Shown piece by piece: positions 22,315-29,759 of a stretch of DNA of 35,921 nt. The notes beneath the pieces are model-generated. The model did no database searches and was not told where the DNA came from. It saw nothing but the letters and a program-made list of their open reading frames with translations. Source of the stretch: a virus; the IMG/VR virus record IMGVR_UViG_3300008262_000249, positions 1 to 35,921 of that record; one strand, 5' to 3'. How positions within the stretch are numbered: position 1 is the first letter of the stretch; every line of letters starts with the position of its first letter. A program made the position numbers and the translations under genes.

Positions 22315-22598
22315 GTTAACATCCTAACCAAACCAATAGTATCAATAGTTGTCAACAAGATATAGTTAACCAACATCCCAAATGATTTCCTAGTATAAGC
22401 AGCCCAAGCGTACATAGCGCAACCAGCAATCCATACAGGATAGAGAACAAGTAAGGGTGGATGTGGTACCGTGGCAGCCATCGTAATACTACACCCGATA
22501 GATACAGCCCAAGCAAGCAACTCAATACAAAAGCGAAAGCGATTAGAATGCCAATCATTCTTAATCCATTGAATTGTCGGTGCGAATATTCGTTCCAT
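22311..22598 (-). CDS. Three-helix membrane protein
   Basis: About 95 residues from MERIFAPTIQW; an ATG 24 bases earlier has no ribosome site, while this one has GAAG upstream. Three hydrophobic segments are visible (LLAWAVSIGCSITMAA, LLVLYPVWIAGCAMYAW, GMLVNYILLTTIDTIGLV). The pattern, including PxPPLLxxYPxWIxG and SFGML, is familiar from small membrane proteins of T4-like aquatic phages and has a nicotinamide-riboside-transporter-like flavour, but identity is not established. It ends overlapping the next gene. Confidence 0.7.
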   Translation of the reverse strand: MERIFAPTIQWIKNDWHSNRFRFCIELLAWAVSIGCSITMAATVPHPPLLVLYPVWIAGCAMYAWAAYTRKSFGMLVNYILLTTIDTIGLVRMLT

Positions 22599-22791
22599 AA
22601 ATTTCTTCGTCCGGTACAACATCTAATGTGCCGTCAATTTGAAAACCACAACCTTCCAAGAACATTTGAAATTCTTCCAAAATTTCCATCAAAGTCACTG
22701 CATTGGTTGTATGAACAACTGTGCGTGTGGTATTATATGATTGTTTTAGTTTAAATTCTAGTTCCATGGTATGATCCATAATATACTTCAT
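22561..22791 (-). CDS. Hypothetical protein, 76 residues
   Basis: A small, acidic, soluble-looking protein (MELEFKLKQSYNTTRTVVHT, LMEILEEFQMFLEGCGF) with a strand-helix pattern. No domain recognised. It begins two bases after the previous stop and overlaps the next gene by 38 bases if the later start there is used. Function unknown. Confidence 0.66.
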   Translation of the reverse strand: MKYIMDHTMELEFKLKQSYNTTRTVVHTTNAVTLMEILEEFQMFLEGCGFQIDGTLDVVPDEEIYGTNIRTDNSMD

Positions 22792-22793
22792 TG

Positions 22794-23105
22794 TTACTCA
22801 CCGAATTTAGGGATGTCCAATTCTTCTGGTTTTTTAGTTTTCTTAGCTGGTGCTTCAGCTGGTGCAGTAACTTTAGGGAAACGGCGTGCAATATCTTCAG
22901 CGGATACAGTTTGCATAGCAAATTGCTTGAACTGGTCATAACTATCAGTAACACGCATAGCATTCTTTGAATTCATACCTGCACCATCAAGTGTAAACAA
23001 TGCACAACCACCAGAGGCCAACGGTGCAATTTCGATAATGTGGTCCAAGTTGATGATAACTGGACAACCTTTTTCAACTGAATTAACTTCAACAAACAAA
23101 CTCAT
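22794..23105 (-). CDS. Conserved hypothetical protein (VEKGCPVIINLDH family)
   Basis: 103 residues. MSLFVEVNSVEKGCPVIIN, LDHIIEIAPL and SGGCALFTLDG form a compact beta domain I recognise from T4-like aquatic phages; relatives have MKVTDSFxxFKQFALQTV, matched here by MRVTDSYDQFKQFAMQTV. The C-terminus is Ala/Lys/Pro-rich and ends acidic (ELDIPKFGE). A strong AAGGAG site precedes the ATG, and a consensus sigma70 promoter lies 175 bases upstream inside the previous gene. Function unknown. Confidence 0.74.
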   Translation of the reverse strand: MSLFVEVNSVEKGCPVIINLDHIIEIAPLASGGCALFTLDGAGMNSKNAMRVTDSYDQFKQFAMQTVSAEDIARRFPKVTAPAEAPAKKTKKPEELDIPKFGE

Positions 23106-23114
23106 AGTGACTCC

Positions 23115-23354
23115 TTATTTTCTATCACAATCTTCCACACGAACCAAATAAACTGTTTTCTCTGTCTGTGGTCTCACAAAGAAACATTCACCTTTGATAG
23201 ACCACAATAGGTGATTTTGTACACCATCTTTAAATTCTTTAAAATCTGGTGCCTTAGTATCTAGGTTGTATACTTGGTAAATTATAACACAAGCCAATAA
23301 GGTTGTCAACCATGTACTCAAATTAGTTTTAATAAAATCAAAAATCTTTTTCAT
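23115..23354 (-). CDS. Single-span membrane protein
   Basis: 79 residues with one N-terminal membrane helix (WLTTLLACVIIYQVYNL) and a soluble C-terminal part with two Cys (GECFFVR and VEDCD) that may pair outside the membrane. The start overlaps the stop of the previous gene (ATGA). No family recognised. The gene contains a consensus sigma70 promoter for the downstream genes. Confidence 0.66.
   Translation of the reverse strand: MKKIFDFIKTNLSTWLTTLLACVIIYQVYNLDTKAPDFKEFKDGVQNHLLWSIKGECFFVRPQTEKTVYLVRVEDCDRK
23281..23309 (-). promoter_or_regulatory. Consensus sigma70 promoter inside a membrane protein gene
   Basis: -35 TTGACA (23309-23304), -10 TATAAT (23286-23281), 17-bp spacer and TG extension: an exact consensus within coding DNA. 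It would drive the 22794-23105 gene and those beyond it. Confidence 0.72.
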
Positions 23355-23590
23355 ATTTTTCCTAGTTGTAAAAGTATAGCATACACTGTGATGCCAATAA
23401 TGGCAACGACAAACAAATAAACCCCTAGTTTGATGGATTCATCTTGGTAGTATTCGACCTCATTTTTAATCATGTCCCGTTGCGCCAGGATCATTGGTGG
23501 TGCCTCATGAGGACCACCCAGCATATGTACAGTCTTTTCGGATTCCTTCAACCTACGCAATGCTGAGACATAATGAATGAATGATAACAT
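23351..23590 (-). CDS. Membrane-anchored hypothetical protein
   Basis: 79 residues. A charged N-terminal helical part (ALRRLKESEKTVHML, RDMIKNEVEYYQDES) is followed by a C-terminal membrane helix (LGVYLFVVAIIGITVYAILL) and a short tail, i.e. a C-tail-anchored layout. Its ends overlap both neighbours (TGATG and ATGA). Function unknown. Confidence 0.66.
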   Translation of the reverse strand: MLSFIHYVSALRRLKESEKTVHMLGGPHEAPPMILAQRDMIKNEVEYYQDESIKLGVYLFVVAIIGITVYAILLQLGKI

Positions 23591-23772
23591 CAGCAGGTCA
23601 CCTTATATGGCGGTCCATAAGGATCGGGTTGATAAGGTGCAGGCCTTGATGCAAGGTGGTGAACCAACTCACGCAAATACACATTTTCTTTTTCGATGCG
23701 TTCCAATTCAGCAAGGCGGAGTTTAATTTCCACCATTTCCTTTTCGATGCGTTCCAATGCAGTAATAATCAT
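23590..23772 (-). CDS. Short coiled-coil protein with internal repeat
   Basis: 60 residues from MIITALERIEKEM; the ATG lies one base after the previous stop, whereas an upstream start would overlap that gene deeply. LERIEKE occurs twice, 17 residues apart, in a predicted parallel coiled coil, and a 17-base DNA repeat encodes it. The C-terminus is Pro/Tyr-rich (PAPYQPDPYGPPYK). Possibly an oligomerising adaptor; function unknown. Confidence 0.66.
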   Translation of the reverse strand: MIITALERIEKEMVEIKLRLAELERIEKENVYLRELVHHLASRPAPYQPDPYGPPYKVTC

Positions 23773-23773
23773 A

Positions 23774-24436
23774 TTAATCCCACAGTGATTGATAATATTT
23801 ACCAAACAAACGCAAACCATTAGTGATGCGTTCTTGATGTTTGTTACGACCTTCCCAGTCTATCTCATATGTATGATTTGGTCCATGACGCATTTCACTA
23901 TATCTTTGTTCACCTTTAGACACTTCATTACCTTCCGCATCAACAGGCACAAATTTCCAATCACATACTCCCGAAGTGTATTGTTCTTCCCAATCATTAT
24001 CTGGTTGTAGTTGTTCAAAAGCCCAAATCATTTCATCCATGACCCAATCAAAACGTTTGAAATGGTTAGCATCTATATCATATACATTTTCTTTTGGTGG
24101 TGCCGATGTAGACTTCAATTCTTCTGGTACATCTGCATCATCAACATTGGGCGAACCGTGTTTGGTTGCATGTAATTGTTTCAACATTGGAAGAATGATT
24201 GGTGACAATGTACCATCCATATTCCATGTATCCCATCTGTCGAGTTTTACATAACGAATATGTGGATGAATAAAGTCCATGAATTTCATGTATGCATTTG
24301 ACAATGGCATCAGACGATTAGACCACTTTTCAATGATTGGTTCATCATAGTCAATCTCACGCCAAAAGAAAATCTTCTCCAAAATTGTATATGGAGAAAT
24401 CCAGTGGTTACGATAATTTGAGAAATAAACTTTCAT
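23774..24436 (-). CDS. Conserved phage protein (DTWNMDGTLSPIILPMLKQL family)
   Basis: 220 residues. RWDTWNMDGTL, IILPMLKQLHATKHGSP, VDDADVPEEL, RFDWVMDEMIWAFEQ and DWEEQYTSG form a strongly conserved pattern that I know from T4-like aquatic phages, where it is an uncharacterised, possibly virion-related protein. Helical and acidic, with many Trp. It overlaps the epimerase stop (ATGA). No catalytic site recognised. Confidence 0.8.
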   Translation of the reverse strand: MKVYFSNYRNHWISPYTILEKIFFWREIDYDEPIIEKWSNRLMPLSNAYMKFMDFIHPHIRYVKLDRWDTWNMDGTLSPIILPMLKQLHATKHGSPNVDDADVPEELKSTSAPPKENVYDIDANHFKRFDWVMDEMIWAFEQLQPDNDWEEQYTSGVCDWKFVPVDAEGNEVSKGEQRYSEMRHGPNHTYEIDWEGRNKHQERITNGLRLFGKYYQSLWD

Positions 24437-25254
24437 ACTTTTAACATTTCTTCCAATGTAAATTGTTTTTGCATATAAGGTGACACATCATGTAGAACGG
24501 AGTGAGCCAAGTCACCTTTTCTACGAGGTTTCACATTAACATTAAAATCACAACCATTTACCTTTTTAAATGTGTCTATGATTTGTTGTACTGTATAACC
24601 TCGGCCACTGCCTAGGTTTTCCAACAAGAGATTTGAAGGTCGCTGAATAGCAAGTTTAATGGCCTCACATATTTCAAGTACGTGTATATAATCACGCACG
24701 GCGGTACCATCAAGTGTATCGTAATCATTACCGTATAAATTAAACTCACCTGTTTCCCTCGCTTTCATTAGATTGTACATCAACCCATCATGGTTCGTTG
24801 GATCAATTTCGTATGCAGAACCAATCACATTATAAAACCTGAAAATAGTGTAATCTATATTATTTAAGGTACAATAATTTCGCACCAATGATTCAACAAC
24901 CTTTTTTGATAGACCATATGGACTATCAGGATTAGATGCTGCACCTGTAGAAGCAAAAATGAAATGGTCATAACTAACTTTTTCCATAACATTCAATGTA
25001 CCAGTAACATTCGTTTGATAGTATCGCATCGGCCATTTCATAGAATCACCAACATTCACTAATGCAGCTAAATGAACCACAACATCATAATGGTCATCCA
25101 AACAATTCAGGCTGTTAATATCTTCTTGGATAAATTTTTCCGCATGTTGAGGTTTAAATACACGATCCAAACCAACAACATATTCACCAGCTAACACCCT
25201 ACAGAGGTGTTGGCCAATGTATCCAGAACTGCCAGTGATTAGAATCCTTTTCAT
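24433..25254 (-). CDS. NAD-dependent sugar-nucleotide epimerase/dehydratase
   Basis: 273 residues of the extended SDR family. The nucleotide-binding GSSGYIGQHL near residue 8 has the GxxGxxG loop; FASTGAAS supplies the catalytic Ser/Thr and YGLSK the Tyr-x-x-x-Lys pair. The order and FYNVIGS resemble UDP-glucose 4-epimerase (GalE) and dTDP-glucose dehydratase relatives. It is shorter than GalE (about 338), lacking part of the C-terminus. Phages use such enzymes to alter surface sugars or supply sugars for DNA or capsid decoration; the substrate cannot be read here. Confidence 0.85.
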   Translation of the reverse strand: MKRILITGSSGYIGQHLCRVLAGEYVVGLDRVFKPQHAEKFIQEDINSLNCLDDHYDVVVHLAALVNVGDSMKWPMRYYQTNVTGTLNVMEKVSYDHFIFASTGAASNPDSPYGLSKKVVESLVRNYCTLNNIDYTIFRFYNVIGSAYEIDPTNHDGLMYNLMKARETGEFNLYGNDYDTLDGTAVRDYIHVLEICEAIKLAIQRPSNLLLENLGSGRGYTVQQIIDTFKKVNGCDFNVNVKPRRKGDLAHSVLHDVSPYMQKQFTLEEMLKV

Positions 25255-25535
25255 TCTTTATAATCAATAGAGTTGATTGATTTCATCTTGTCGGCAATGT
25301 CCCAGTTCTTACAGTAATCATTATCTGTATCAAACAATTTCAAATAATCTTTTGCGGACAATTCACGACTAGATACAATCACCTCATCAATGTGGTGTTG
25401 TGAGAATTCTTTGAAAGACTCTTTGCCAATTTCCATAATGAATTCATCATGTGCATGAGATTCTTCACGAGCCTCAATCACATAACGCATACGAAACATT
25501 GATACAGTTTCAACCAGATACAGTTTCTTTTCCAT
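25251..25535 (-). CDS. Conserved hypothetical protein (LYLVETVSMFRMRYV family)
   Basis: 94 residues. KLYLVETVSMFRMRYVIEA and FKEFSQHHIDEVIVSSREL are blocks I recognise from T4-like aquatic phages, as a small alpha/beta protein of unknown role. The C-terminus is more variable and acidic (LFDTDNDYCKNW). It overlaps the upstream gene by 26 bases and the epimerase by four, in a coupled run. Confidence 0.74.
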   Translation of the reverse strand: MEKKLYLVETVSMFRMRYVIEAREESHAHDEFIMEIGKESFKEFSQHHIDEVIVSSRELSAKDYLKLFDTDNDYCKNWDIADKMKSINSIDYKE

Positions 25536-25755
25536 CTTCAGTCACTCCAAAAGTTTTATCAATTTCATATAAACACACATTGGCCAACTCAGAGGCCGGC
25601 CATTTATGCTCACTGGCATATTTTCTATTCTGCACAATAATGTCCATACATTGCTTAACAAGCAACTTGGCGAACAATTCTAACTGTTTACTATTCACCT
25701 CTGGATAGTGACTACCACCAGCTTGCAAAGCAATCGTTTTAATTTGTTCGTTCAT
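25510..25755 (-). CDS. Small FAKLLVKQC-type hypothetical protein
   Basis: 81 residues. The pattern ELFAKLLVKQCMDII...ASELANVCLYEIDKTFGV is of a widespread small phage protein with the frame KFAELIVRECADVC...IKxHFGV. A related copy is at 35426-35635. Function unknown. Its ATG overlaps the metallophosphoesterase stop (TAATG). Confidence 0.72.
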   Translation of the reverse strand: MNEQIKTIALQAGGSHYPEVNSKQLELFAKLLVKQCMDIIVQNRKYASEHKWPASELANVCLYEIDKTFGVTEDGKETVSG

Positions 25756-26681
25756 TAAATCTCCACAAATTTCAATTGAAATCTATCAGCACGGTCTTCG
25801 TATGCATCATAACCACGGGGATTACAAACAATACGAGTAGAACCAACCATATAGTCGAAATCTTCATGTGTATGACCATGAGTCCACAATTTGATTTGTG
25901 GATGATCCATGATGAATTCATCTAATGCAGTACTGTAACCACCATTCATAATGACCTCATCAGCATAACGAGGATGAGTTGACGATTTGCTTGGTGCGTG
26001 GTGACCCACAACAACAAACTTTTGGTCAAACTTACCTTCAATCATTATACGAATGTAGTCCAACATTTCTTTGTGGTCAACAACCGCATCTTCTGGTGAG
26101 AACCGAGAAACACGTTCTTTAAATTCAAAACCATCTTCAATCAATGAATTTACTTCACCAATTTTTTGCATGATGTACTCACCATTCTCATCTTTTTTAT
26201 AGACTGGTGCCTTGTATGTAACCATGCGATTACTATTATCTACACAACGAAAGTCATTCATCATGCCTTTCATGTGCAACAATGTGATTGGATCCTCATT
26301 GTTCATATCAGTCCACAATGTACCACCAATGAATGTTACATCATCAACAGTTAAAATTTCTTTGTCTAAGATATGAAGATTGCGTAGATAACCAAGCTTA
26401 TCACGAAGCCTTGTAATAGTATCCCTAAAATCACCGTGATAATGTTCGTGATTTCCAGCGATGTAGATAACATGAGGGAATCTAGCAGAGCATTCTTGAA
26501 AGAAAGTATGCCACGCCTCAGAGCGGCCAAAGCGGTCAGCAAGCGCATATTCATCCCTATTGTTTAAATCTCTAGCAACACAAATATCACCACCAAGGAT
26601 AAGCACATCAGCACCTTCGGTATTGTCGAGGCTGATAGTACCAAATTCTAGGTGAATATCTGAACAAACTGCAATTTTCAT
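25755..26681 (-). CDS. Calcineurin-like metallophosphoesterase
   Basis: 308 residues. All five metal motifs are visible: D8-x-H10 (CSDIHLEF), GGDI, AGNHEHYHG, VVGHHAPS and THGHTHED. These bind two metals and hydrolyse phosphomono- or diesters; substrates range from cyclic nucleotides to proteins. It has no nuclease-specific domain (not SbcD-like), so a phosphatase or phosphodiesterase role is most likely. A consensus sigma70 promoter precedes it (TTGACA/TATAAT), making it an early gene and the head of its downstream run. An AAGGA site lies nine bases before the ATG. Confidence 0.88.
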   Translation of the reverse strand: MKIAVCSDIHLEFGTISLDNTEGADVLILGGDICVARDLNNRDEYALADRFGRSEAWHTFFQECSARFPHVIYIAGNHEHYHGDFRDTITRLRDKLGYLRNLHILDKEILTVDDVTFIGGTLWTDMNNEDPITLLHMKGMMNDFRCVDNSNRMVTYKAPVYKKDENGEYIMQKIGEVNSLIEDGFEFKERVSRFSPEDAVVDHKEMLDYIRIMIEGKFDQKFVVVGHHAPSKSSTHPRYADEVIMNGGYSTALDEFIMDHPQIKLWTHGHTHEDFDYMVGSTRIVCNPRGYDAYEDRADRFQLKFVEI

Positions 26682-26703
26682 AGTATTATTTCCTTATGAT
26701 GTT

Positions 26704-26732
26704 ATTATAACATAAGCAGTTATATATGTCAA
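26704..26732 (-). promoter_or_regulatory. Consensus sigma70 promoter of the metallophosphoesterase run
   Basis: -35 TTGACA (26732-26727), -10 TATAAT (26709-26704), 17-bp spacer, extended -10 TG. The -35 overlaps the stop of the upstream gene. The next start is 23 bases downstream. Confidence 0.9.
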
Positions 26733-27049
26733 TAACCAATGTTGTTTATTTGCGACAAACGTAGGATTTTTACCTGGTCATCAGGTACGGCAAACATCCG
26801 TGCTCGGAAATATGTAAGGCCATGGCTGTGGTGAGGCATCTTTGTGAATTCGACACTTCTAGTTTTCATTATTTCATCCAGCAGAACCATTAACAACCTT
26901 TGTTTAATATCATCCTGAAATGTTGCAGGATTCATCTGCACCTGTTCCAAGTCACTAACAATAAGTTGCGCTTTAATCATATTGCCTTTGATGGCATATT
27001 GCATTTCTTTGATATCAATAGGCGCATTCCACGGATCAATGATAGTCAC
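26729..27049 (-). CDS. Hypothetical protein, 106 residues, GTG start
   Basis: No recognised domain. The only start that keeps the N-terminal MTIIDPWNAPIDIKEM is GTG, a few bases after a weak GGA; the next Met is 15 codons later. The middle is helical (KQRLLMVLLDEIMKT) and the C-terminus basic with His pairs (MPHHSHGLTYFRARMF). It overlaps the upstream gene by 14 bases. Its end carries the -35 box of the downstream promoter. Function unknown. Confidence 0.66.
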   Translation of the reverse strand: MTIIDPWNAPIDIKEMQYAIKGNMIKAQLIVSDLEQVQMNPATFQDDIKQRLLMVLLDEIMKTRSVEFTKMPHHSHGLTYFRARMFAVPDDQVKILRLSQINNIGY

Positions 27050-27257
27050 TACTGTCCATTCCCGTAATGAGTGTTTTTTGCATGTGTGGAAGCATCTTCA
27101 ACATGATTTCTTCACCACCAGATACTTGTGCTAAGACAACCATTCTGGCCATAATAATACCAACCAAACCGGCATAACTGACCTCATAATTTGAAACTAC
27201 TTTTTTGAGAAAATCATCAAAATCATCCGTAATATCTATTAATTTTTGGTCAATCAT
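27036..27257 (-). CDS. Hypothetical helical protein, 73 residues
   Basis: A small acidic helical protein (DFDDFLKKVVSNYEVSYAG, then a hydrophobic LVGIIMARMVVLAQV) possibly membrane-associated or an oligomerising bundle. Start overlaps the previous stop (TAATG). No family recognised. Function unknown. Confidence 0.66.
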   Translation of the reverse strand: MIDQKLIDITDDFDDFLKKVVSNYEVSYAGLVGIIMARMVVLAQVSGGEEIMLKMLPHMQKTLITGMDSSDYH

Positions 27258-27510
27258 TAGTCTACTCTTTCAATGGACATTTCACAATCAATAATCATTT
27301 CACAATCACCTGGATTCCAACCGTGTTCTTCAAGGTCAAACACTGAATTTTCTTCCAAGAATTCTTCTAACCATTCAACAGTTTCAGAATCACATTCATC
27401 ATAAAGATGTTCTTCCCAATTTCAACAATCAAACGTTGGTCATCTTTCAACCATTCTTGGCGTTCAATGATGGACTTTTTCCATAGTGGTGTAACTTTCC
27501 ACGTTGCCAT
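27257..27510 (-). pseudogene. Small conserved gene broken by a one-base frameshift
   Basis: The first frame (MATWKVTPLWKKSIIERQEW... to about residue 31) ends at a stop near 27367 after 47 residues. A second frame (WEEHLYDECDSETVEWLEEF ... DCEMSIERVD) takes over and ends at 27257, again in TAATG with the next gene. Adding one base near 27415-27422 would join them into an 84-residue protein whose MATWKVTPxxKKSxxER start and LEEFLEENSxxxLEExGW end match small proteins I know from T4-like phages. No slippery heptamer is visible there, so a deletion or an assembly error is likelier than programmed shifting. Confidence 0.68.
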
Positions 27511-27857
27511 TATTTTTTCTCCTGAATTGGTTCAATCTTTGGTTCTTCGTATGTCAGTTCTTTTTCATGCCTAGGTATTTCACCAGTAAATGCACCACTA
27601 AGTGATTTACGAAACGCATACAATGGGAAGAACACTAGAGCCAATACAACTGTAATTCCGATGCCAATTGCAACAAATGTTTTCACGTAGAAAATATATG
27701 TGACTTCCAGTAACAGGTTCCAAAAACCTGCTGTGCCAAAGTTTTCGGCTGGGTCACCATCATTAAACGTGCGAATATGTTTTACAAATTGTTTATTTAA
27801 AATTTCTGTTTGGTTGATAAGAATATCAACAATACCACGATATAGATTAATCATCAT
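27510..27857 (-). CDS. Membrane protein with cytoplasmic acidic tail
   Basis: 115 residues. A central membrane helix (FVAIGIGITVVLALVFFPLYAF) separates a polar N-terminal part from a charged tail (EKELTYEEPKIEPIQEKK); the N-terminal FWNLLLEVTYIFYV may be a second, shorter span. It overlaps its upstream neighbour by four bases and the broken gene downstream by TAATG. Function unknown. Confidence 0.66.
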   Translation of the reverse strand: MMINLYRGIVDILINQTEILNKQFVKHIRTFNDGDPAENFGTAGFWNLLLEVTYIFYVKTFVAIGIGITVVLALVFFPLYAFRKSLSGAFTGEIPRHEKELTYEEPKIEPIQEKK

Positions 27858-28126
27858 GCTTGCACCTCATAAGTTACATCATAACCGCCTTTGCGGTCAG
27901 TCCACCAATCATCTTCATCCATCCAATCCCAATCAATATTGACATCCCAACCGGCATCCTCCATAACGGTGTCAATACTCATATCACCAGATTCCAAATC
28001 TGCCAACATTTGTTGAATCTCATCTTCATCCGCATCAGGATAAATTTCACTCAAAATATCTTCATCAATTTCGGCACTGTATCGTTTCTCAACAGAATGC
28101 CATTCGGATTTAATCACCTGAACCAT
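27854..28126 (-). CDS. Acidic conserved hypothetical protein
   Basis: 90 residues, very acidic and Trp-rich at the C-terminus (DWDWMDEDDWWTDRKGGYDV). The WWTDRKGGYDVTYEV block is one I recognise from aquatic T4-like phages. Such strongly negative small proteins often mimic DNA or block host proteins, but that is only a suggestion. A strong AAGGAG lies six bases before the ATG. Confidence 0.72.
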   Translation of the reverse strand: MVQVIKSEWHSVEKRYSAEIDEDILSEIYPDADEDEIQQMLADLESGDMSIDTVMEDAGWDVNIDWDWMDEDDWWTDRKGGYDVTYEVQA

Positions 28127-28135
28127 AATTACTCC

Positions 28136-28657
28136 TTATCTTAGTGTGTAGTGTGCAACAACAGCATTAGATTTCTTTAATGCTTTAGCACGGCGTTCTT
28201 TGTATTCTACATTCTCAACATCTAACAACTTGGTTTCAGAGGTGTCTTTTTCAGAGGTGTCTTTCTTATCCCAAATTGCTTCACATTGAGCTTTGTTGTA
28301 GTCTGTAAATTGTAGGCAATCCTCGATGAAATATTTTCTATCATTTTCCGGCTTGGTCATCAATTCTTCTTTGTTGGTTGGTTGTGGATCCACACCTTGT
28401 TGGATGGGAGTCGATTGAATAACAGGTTTTTCAACCTCAATGATAATCTGTTCTTGCTCGACCTTAGGCACAACTGGTTTAGTTGGTCTATGGTTTGCTA
28501 GAACAACAAGCGCAACCAAAGCCAAACAACCAATCATAATCTGTTTCCACCATAGATAGAAAACAACACCAAGAACAAATATACCAATGCCACCAAACAC
28601 CATGATTTCCATGGCGTGTTGGGAAATACCAGAATCATTGACGATTTCGGAATACAT
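28136..28657 (-). CDS. Two-span membrane protein with charged tail
   Basis: 173 residues. Two adjacent hydrophobic segments (MVFGGIGIFVLGVVFYLWW and MIGCLALVALVVLA) are followed by a Pro/Val/Glu-rich linker and a charged helical tail (EYKERRAKALKKSNAV). A 15-base tandem duplication adds a second KDTSE near residues 133-142. The two-helix N-terminus plus long soluble tail is compatible with a holin- or spanin-like role, but nothing proves it. Confidence 0.62.
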   Translation of the reverse strand: MYSEIVNDSGISQHAMEIMVFGGIGIFVLGVVFYLWWKQIMIGCLALVALVVLANHRPTKPVVPKVEQEQIIIEVEKPVIQSTPIQQGVDPQPTNKEELMTKPENDRKYFIEDCLQFTDYNKAQCEAIWDKKDTSEKDTSETKLLDVENVEYKERRAKALKKSNAVVAHYTLR

Positions 28658-28667
28658 TTAAATCACC

Positions 28668-28916
28668 TTATTGACGATAAGCCACTTCACATTGAACAGA
28701 AACTGGATACATGATTGTGCCATGATCCGTTTTCTGCGGCAGTGTTTGAATCACTGGACGCATTTTTGCGTCTATACAATCTTTGGATGACCGAATTACT
28801 TCAGCACGTTCAATTACCCTAGCCTTTTCGAAACCTTCTAGTTTTGGTGTTGAACATGCGGCAATCACCAAGAAAAGAATAGTAAACATACCATACCTCA
28901 GAGTTTTGTTAAACAT
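28668..28916 (-). CDS. Small lipoprotein
   Basis: 82 residues from MFNKTLRYGMF, chosen because AAAGGA lies seven bases upstream; a start 15 bases earlier lacks such a site. A signal sequence ends in the lipobox LVIAAC, so Cys would be lipidated and the 63-residue mature protein (STPKLEGFEKARVIERAEV...) anchored to the inner leaflet of the outer membrane or to the inner membrane. It has two further Cys. Candidates are an o-spanin-like or superinfection-exclusion lipoprotein; no homology decides. Confidence 0.72.
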   Translation of the reverse strand: MFNKTLRYGMFTILFLVIAACSTPKLEGFEKARVIERAEVIRSSKDCIDAKMRPVIQTLPQKTDHGTIMYPVSVQCEVAYRQ

Positions 28917-29130
28917 TTTTGATCCTTTCAATCAATTGTGATGCTTCAGTGAAATTTGAAATATCATCAGTGAATTCCATTTCTTGAATCATCAGTTCTG
29001 CTTTTGCCATACGAATTAATTCTAATGCATAGGCAATGTCATCATTATCGGCTTGATCCAGCCATTCATCAAAACCTTCTTCGGAAGTATTCATGATAAA
29101 ATCCAGGTTATCTCGGTCCCACTCATTCAT
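28909..29130 (-). CDS. Acidic hypothetical protein, 73 residues
   Basis: Starts MNEWDRDNLDFIM; the ATG overlaps the stop of the upstream gene by eight bases. Acidic and helical throughout (EEGFDEWLDQADNDDIAYALEL, in parts DEWLDQADNDD and YALELIRMAKAELMI). Related small proteins with this composition are common in T4-like phages. No known domain. Confidence 0.66.
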   Translation of the reverse strand: MNEWDRDNLDFIMNTSEEGFDEWLDQADNDDIAYALELIRMAKAELMIQEMEFTDDISNFTEASQLIERIKNV

Positions 29131-29332
29131 TGAAGTTCGCCTTGATACCATTTTCTTTGAACAGAATTCCAAAGAGTCCGGTTATACCCATTGCTGTGAC
29201 AAATCCGATTTCATTTACACCGTTAATTGCAGGAATAAGAAACATATTCCAAAGCAACATAACAAATAATGAATTCAAAGCAAGCAGGAATATAACCATT
29301 GATATTTTTATCCAAAATTTAGACCAGTTCAT
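29123..29332 (-). CDS. Two-span membrane protein, 69 residues
   Basis: Starts MNWSKFWIK; a GGAGAAG site five bases before this ATG argues against a longer version. Two hydrophobic helices (SMVIFLLALNSLFVMLLW and IGFVTAMGITGLFGILF) are linked by a short loop. Size and topology resemble phage holins, which is a possibility only; no lysis gene is adjacent. Confidence 0.66.
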   Translation of the reverse strand: MNWSKFWIKISMVIFLLALNSLFVMLLWNMFLIPAINGVNEIGFVTAMGITGLFGILFKENGIKANFNE

Positions 29333-29361
29333 AACTTCTCCGTTTATAGTGGGACGAAGCA

Positions 29362-29685
29362 TTAGACTTCAGTAGTTTCGGTTGTTGGTTGTACAACAGG
29401 TGCTGTTGTTTTAGGTGTACCAACATAACGACCATTCTTATCAAACTCGGTGTGGTTAACCAATTGATATGCAGTTACACTACGGCCTTCTTTATGCACC
29501 TTGATGATGCCGCCGTCTTTGCGAATGTTATAGATGTTTGTTGACAAGCGATAGAGAACCGCTTCTTGATCCGTGCCTTTGAAACAGGCCTTAATCTCAT
29601 CGGGAGATACAGGTTTACCTGACAACAGAGTTACGGTGATTTTTTCGTGGCGATTTTGTTTGCCTGAGCGAATTGTATTTGACAT
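29362..29685 (-). CDS. Small winged-helix-like protein
   Basis: 107 residues starting MSNTIRSGKQNRHEK, with AAAGGA upstream. Residues about 18-85 (VTLLSGKPVSPDEIKA, AVLYRLSTNIYNIRKDGG, EGRSVTAYQLVN) have the helix-turn-helix/wing pattern of small DNA-binding proteins. The C-terminal tail is Thr/Val-rich. It is preceded by an early promoter, so it may be an early regulator; no family can be named. Confidence 0.66.
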   Translation of the reverse strand: MSNTIRSGKQNRHEKITVTLLSGKPVSPDEIKACFKGTDQEAVLYRLSTNIYNIRKDGGIIKVHKEGRSVTAYQLVNHTEFDKNGRYVGTPKTTAPVVQPTTETTEV

Positions 29686-29730
29686 TTTATGTCCTTTCAA
29701 AGTTACATGATAAAATTACCAACATGGTTA

Positions 29731-29759
29731 ATTATAACACATAGATGGCATGTTGGCAA
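29731..29759 (-). promoter_or_regulatory. Early promoter (TTGCCA/TATAAT)
   Basis: -35 TTGCCA (29759-29754), -10 TATAAT (29736-29731), 17-bp spacer, extended -10 TG. The ATG of the winged-helix-like gene lies about 46 bases downstream. Confidence 0.87.

Noticed and set aside
27415-27422. Programmed frameshift in the split 84-residue gene
   Set aside because: No X_XXY_YYZ slip heptamer or structured element; a one-base deletion or read error is simpler.
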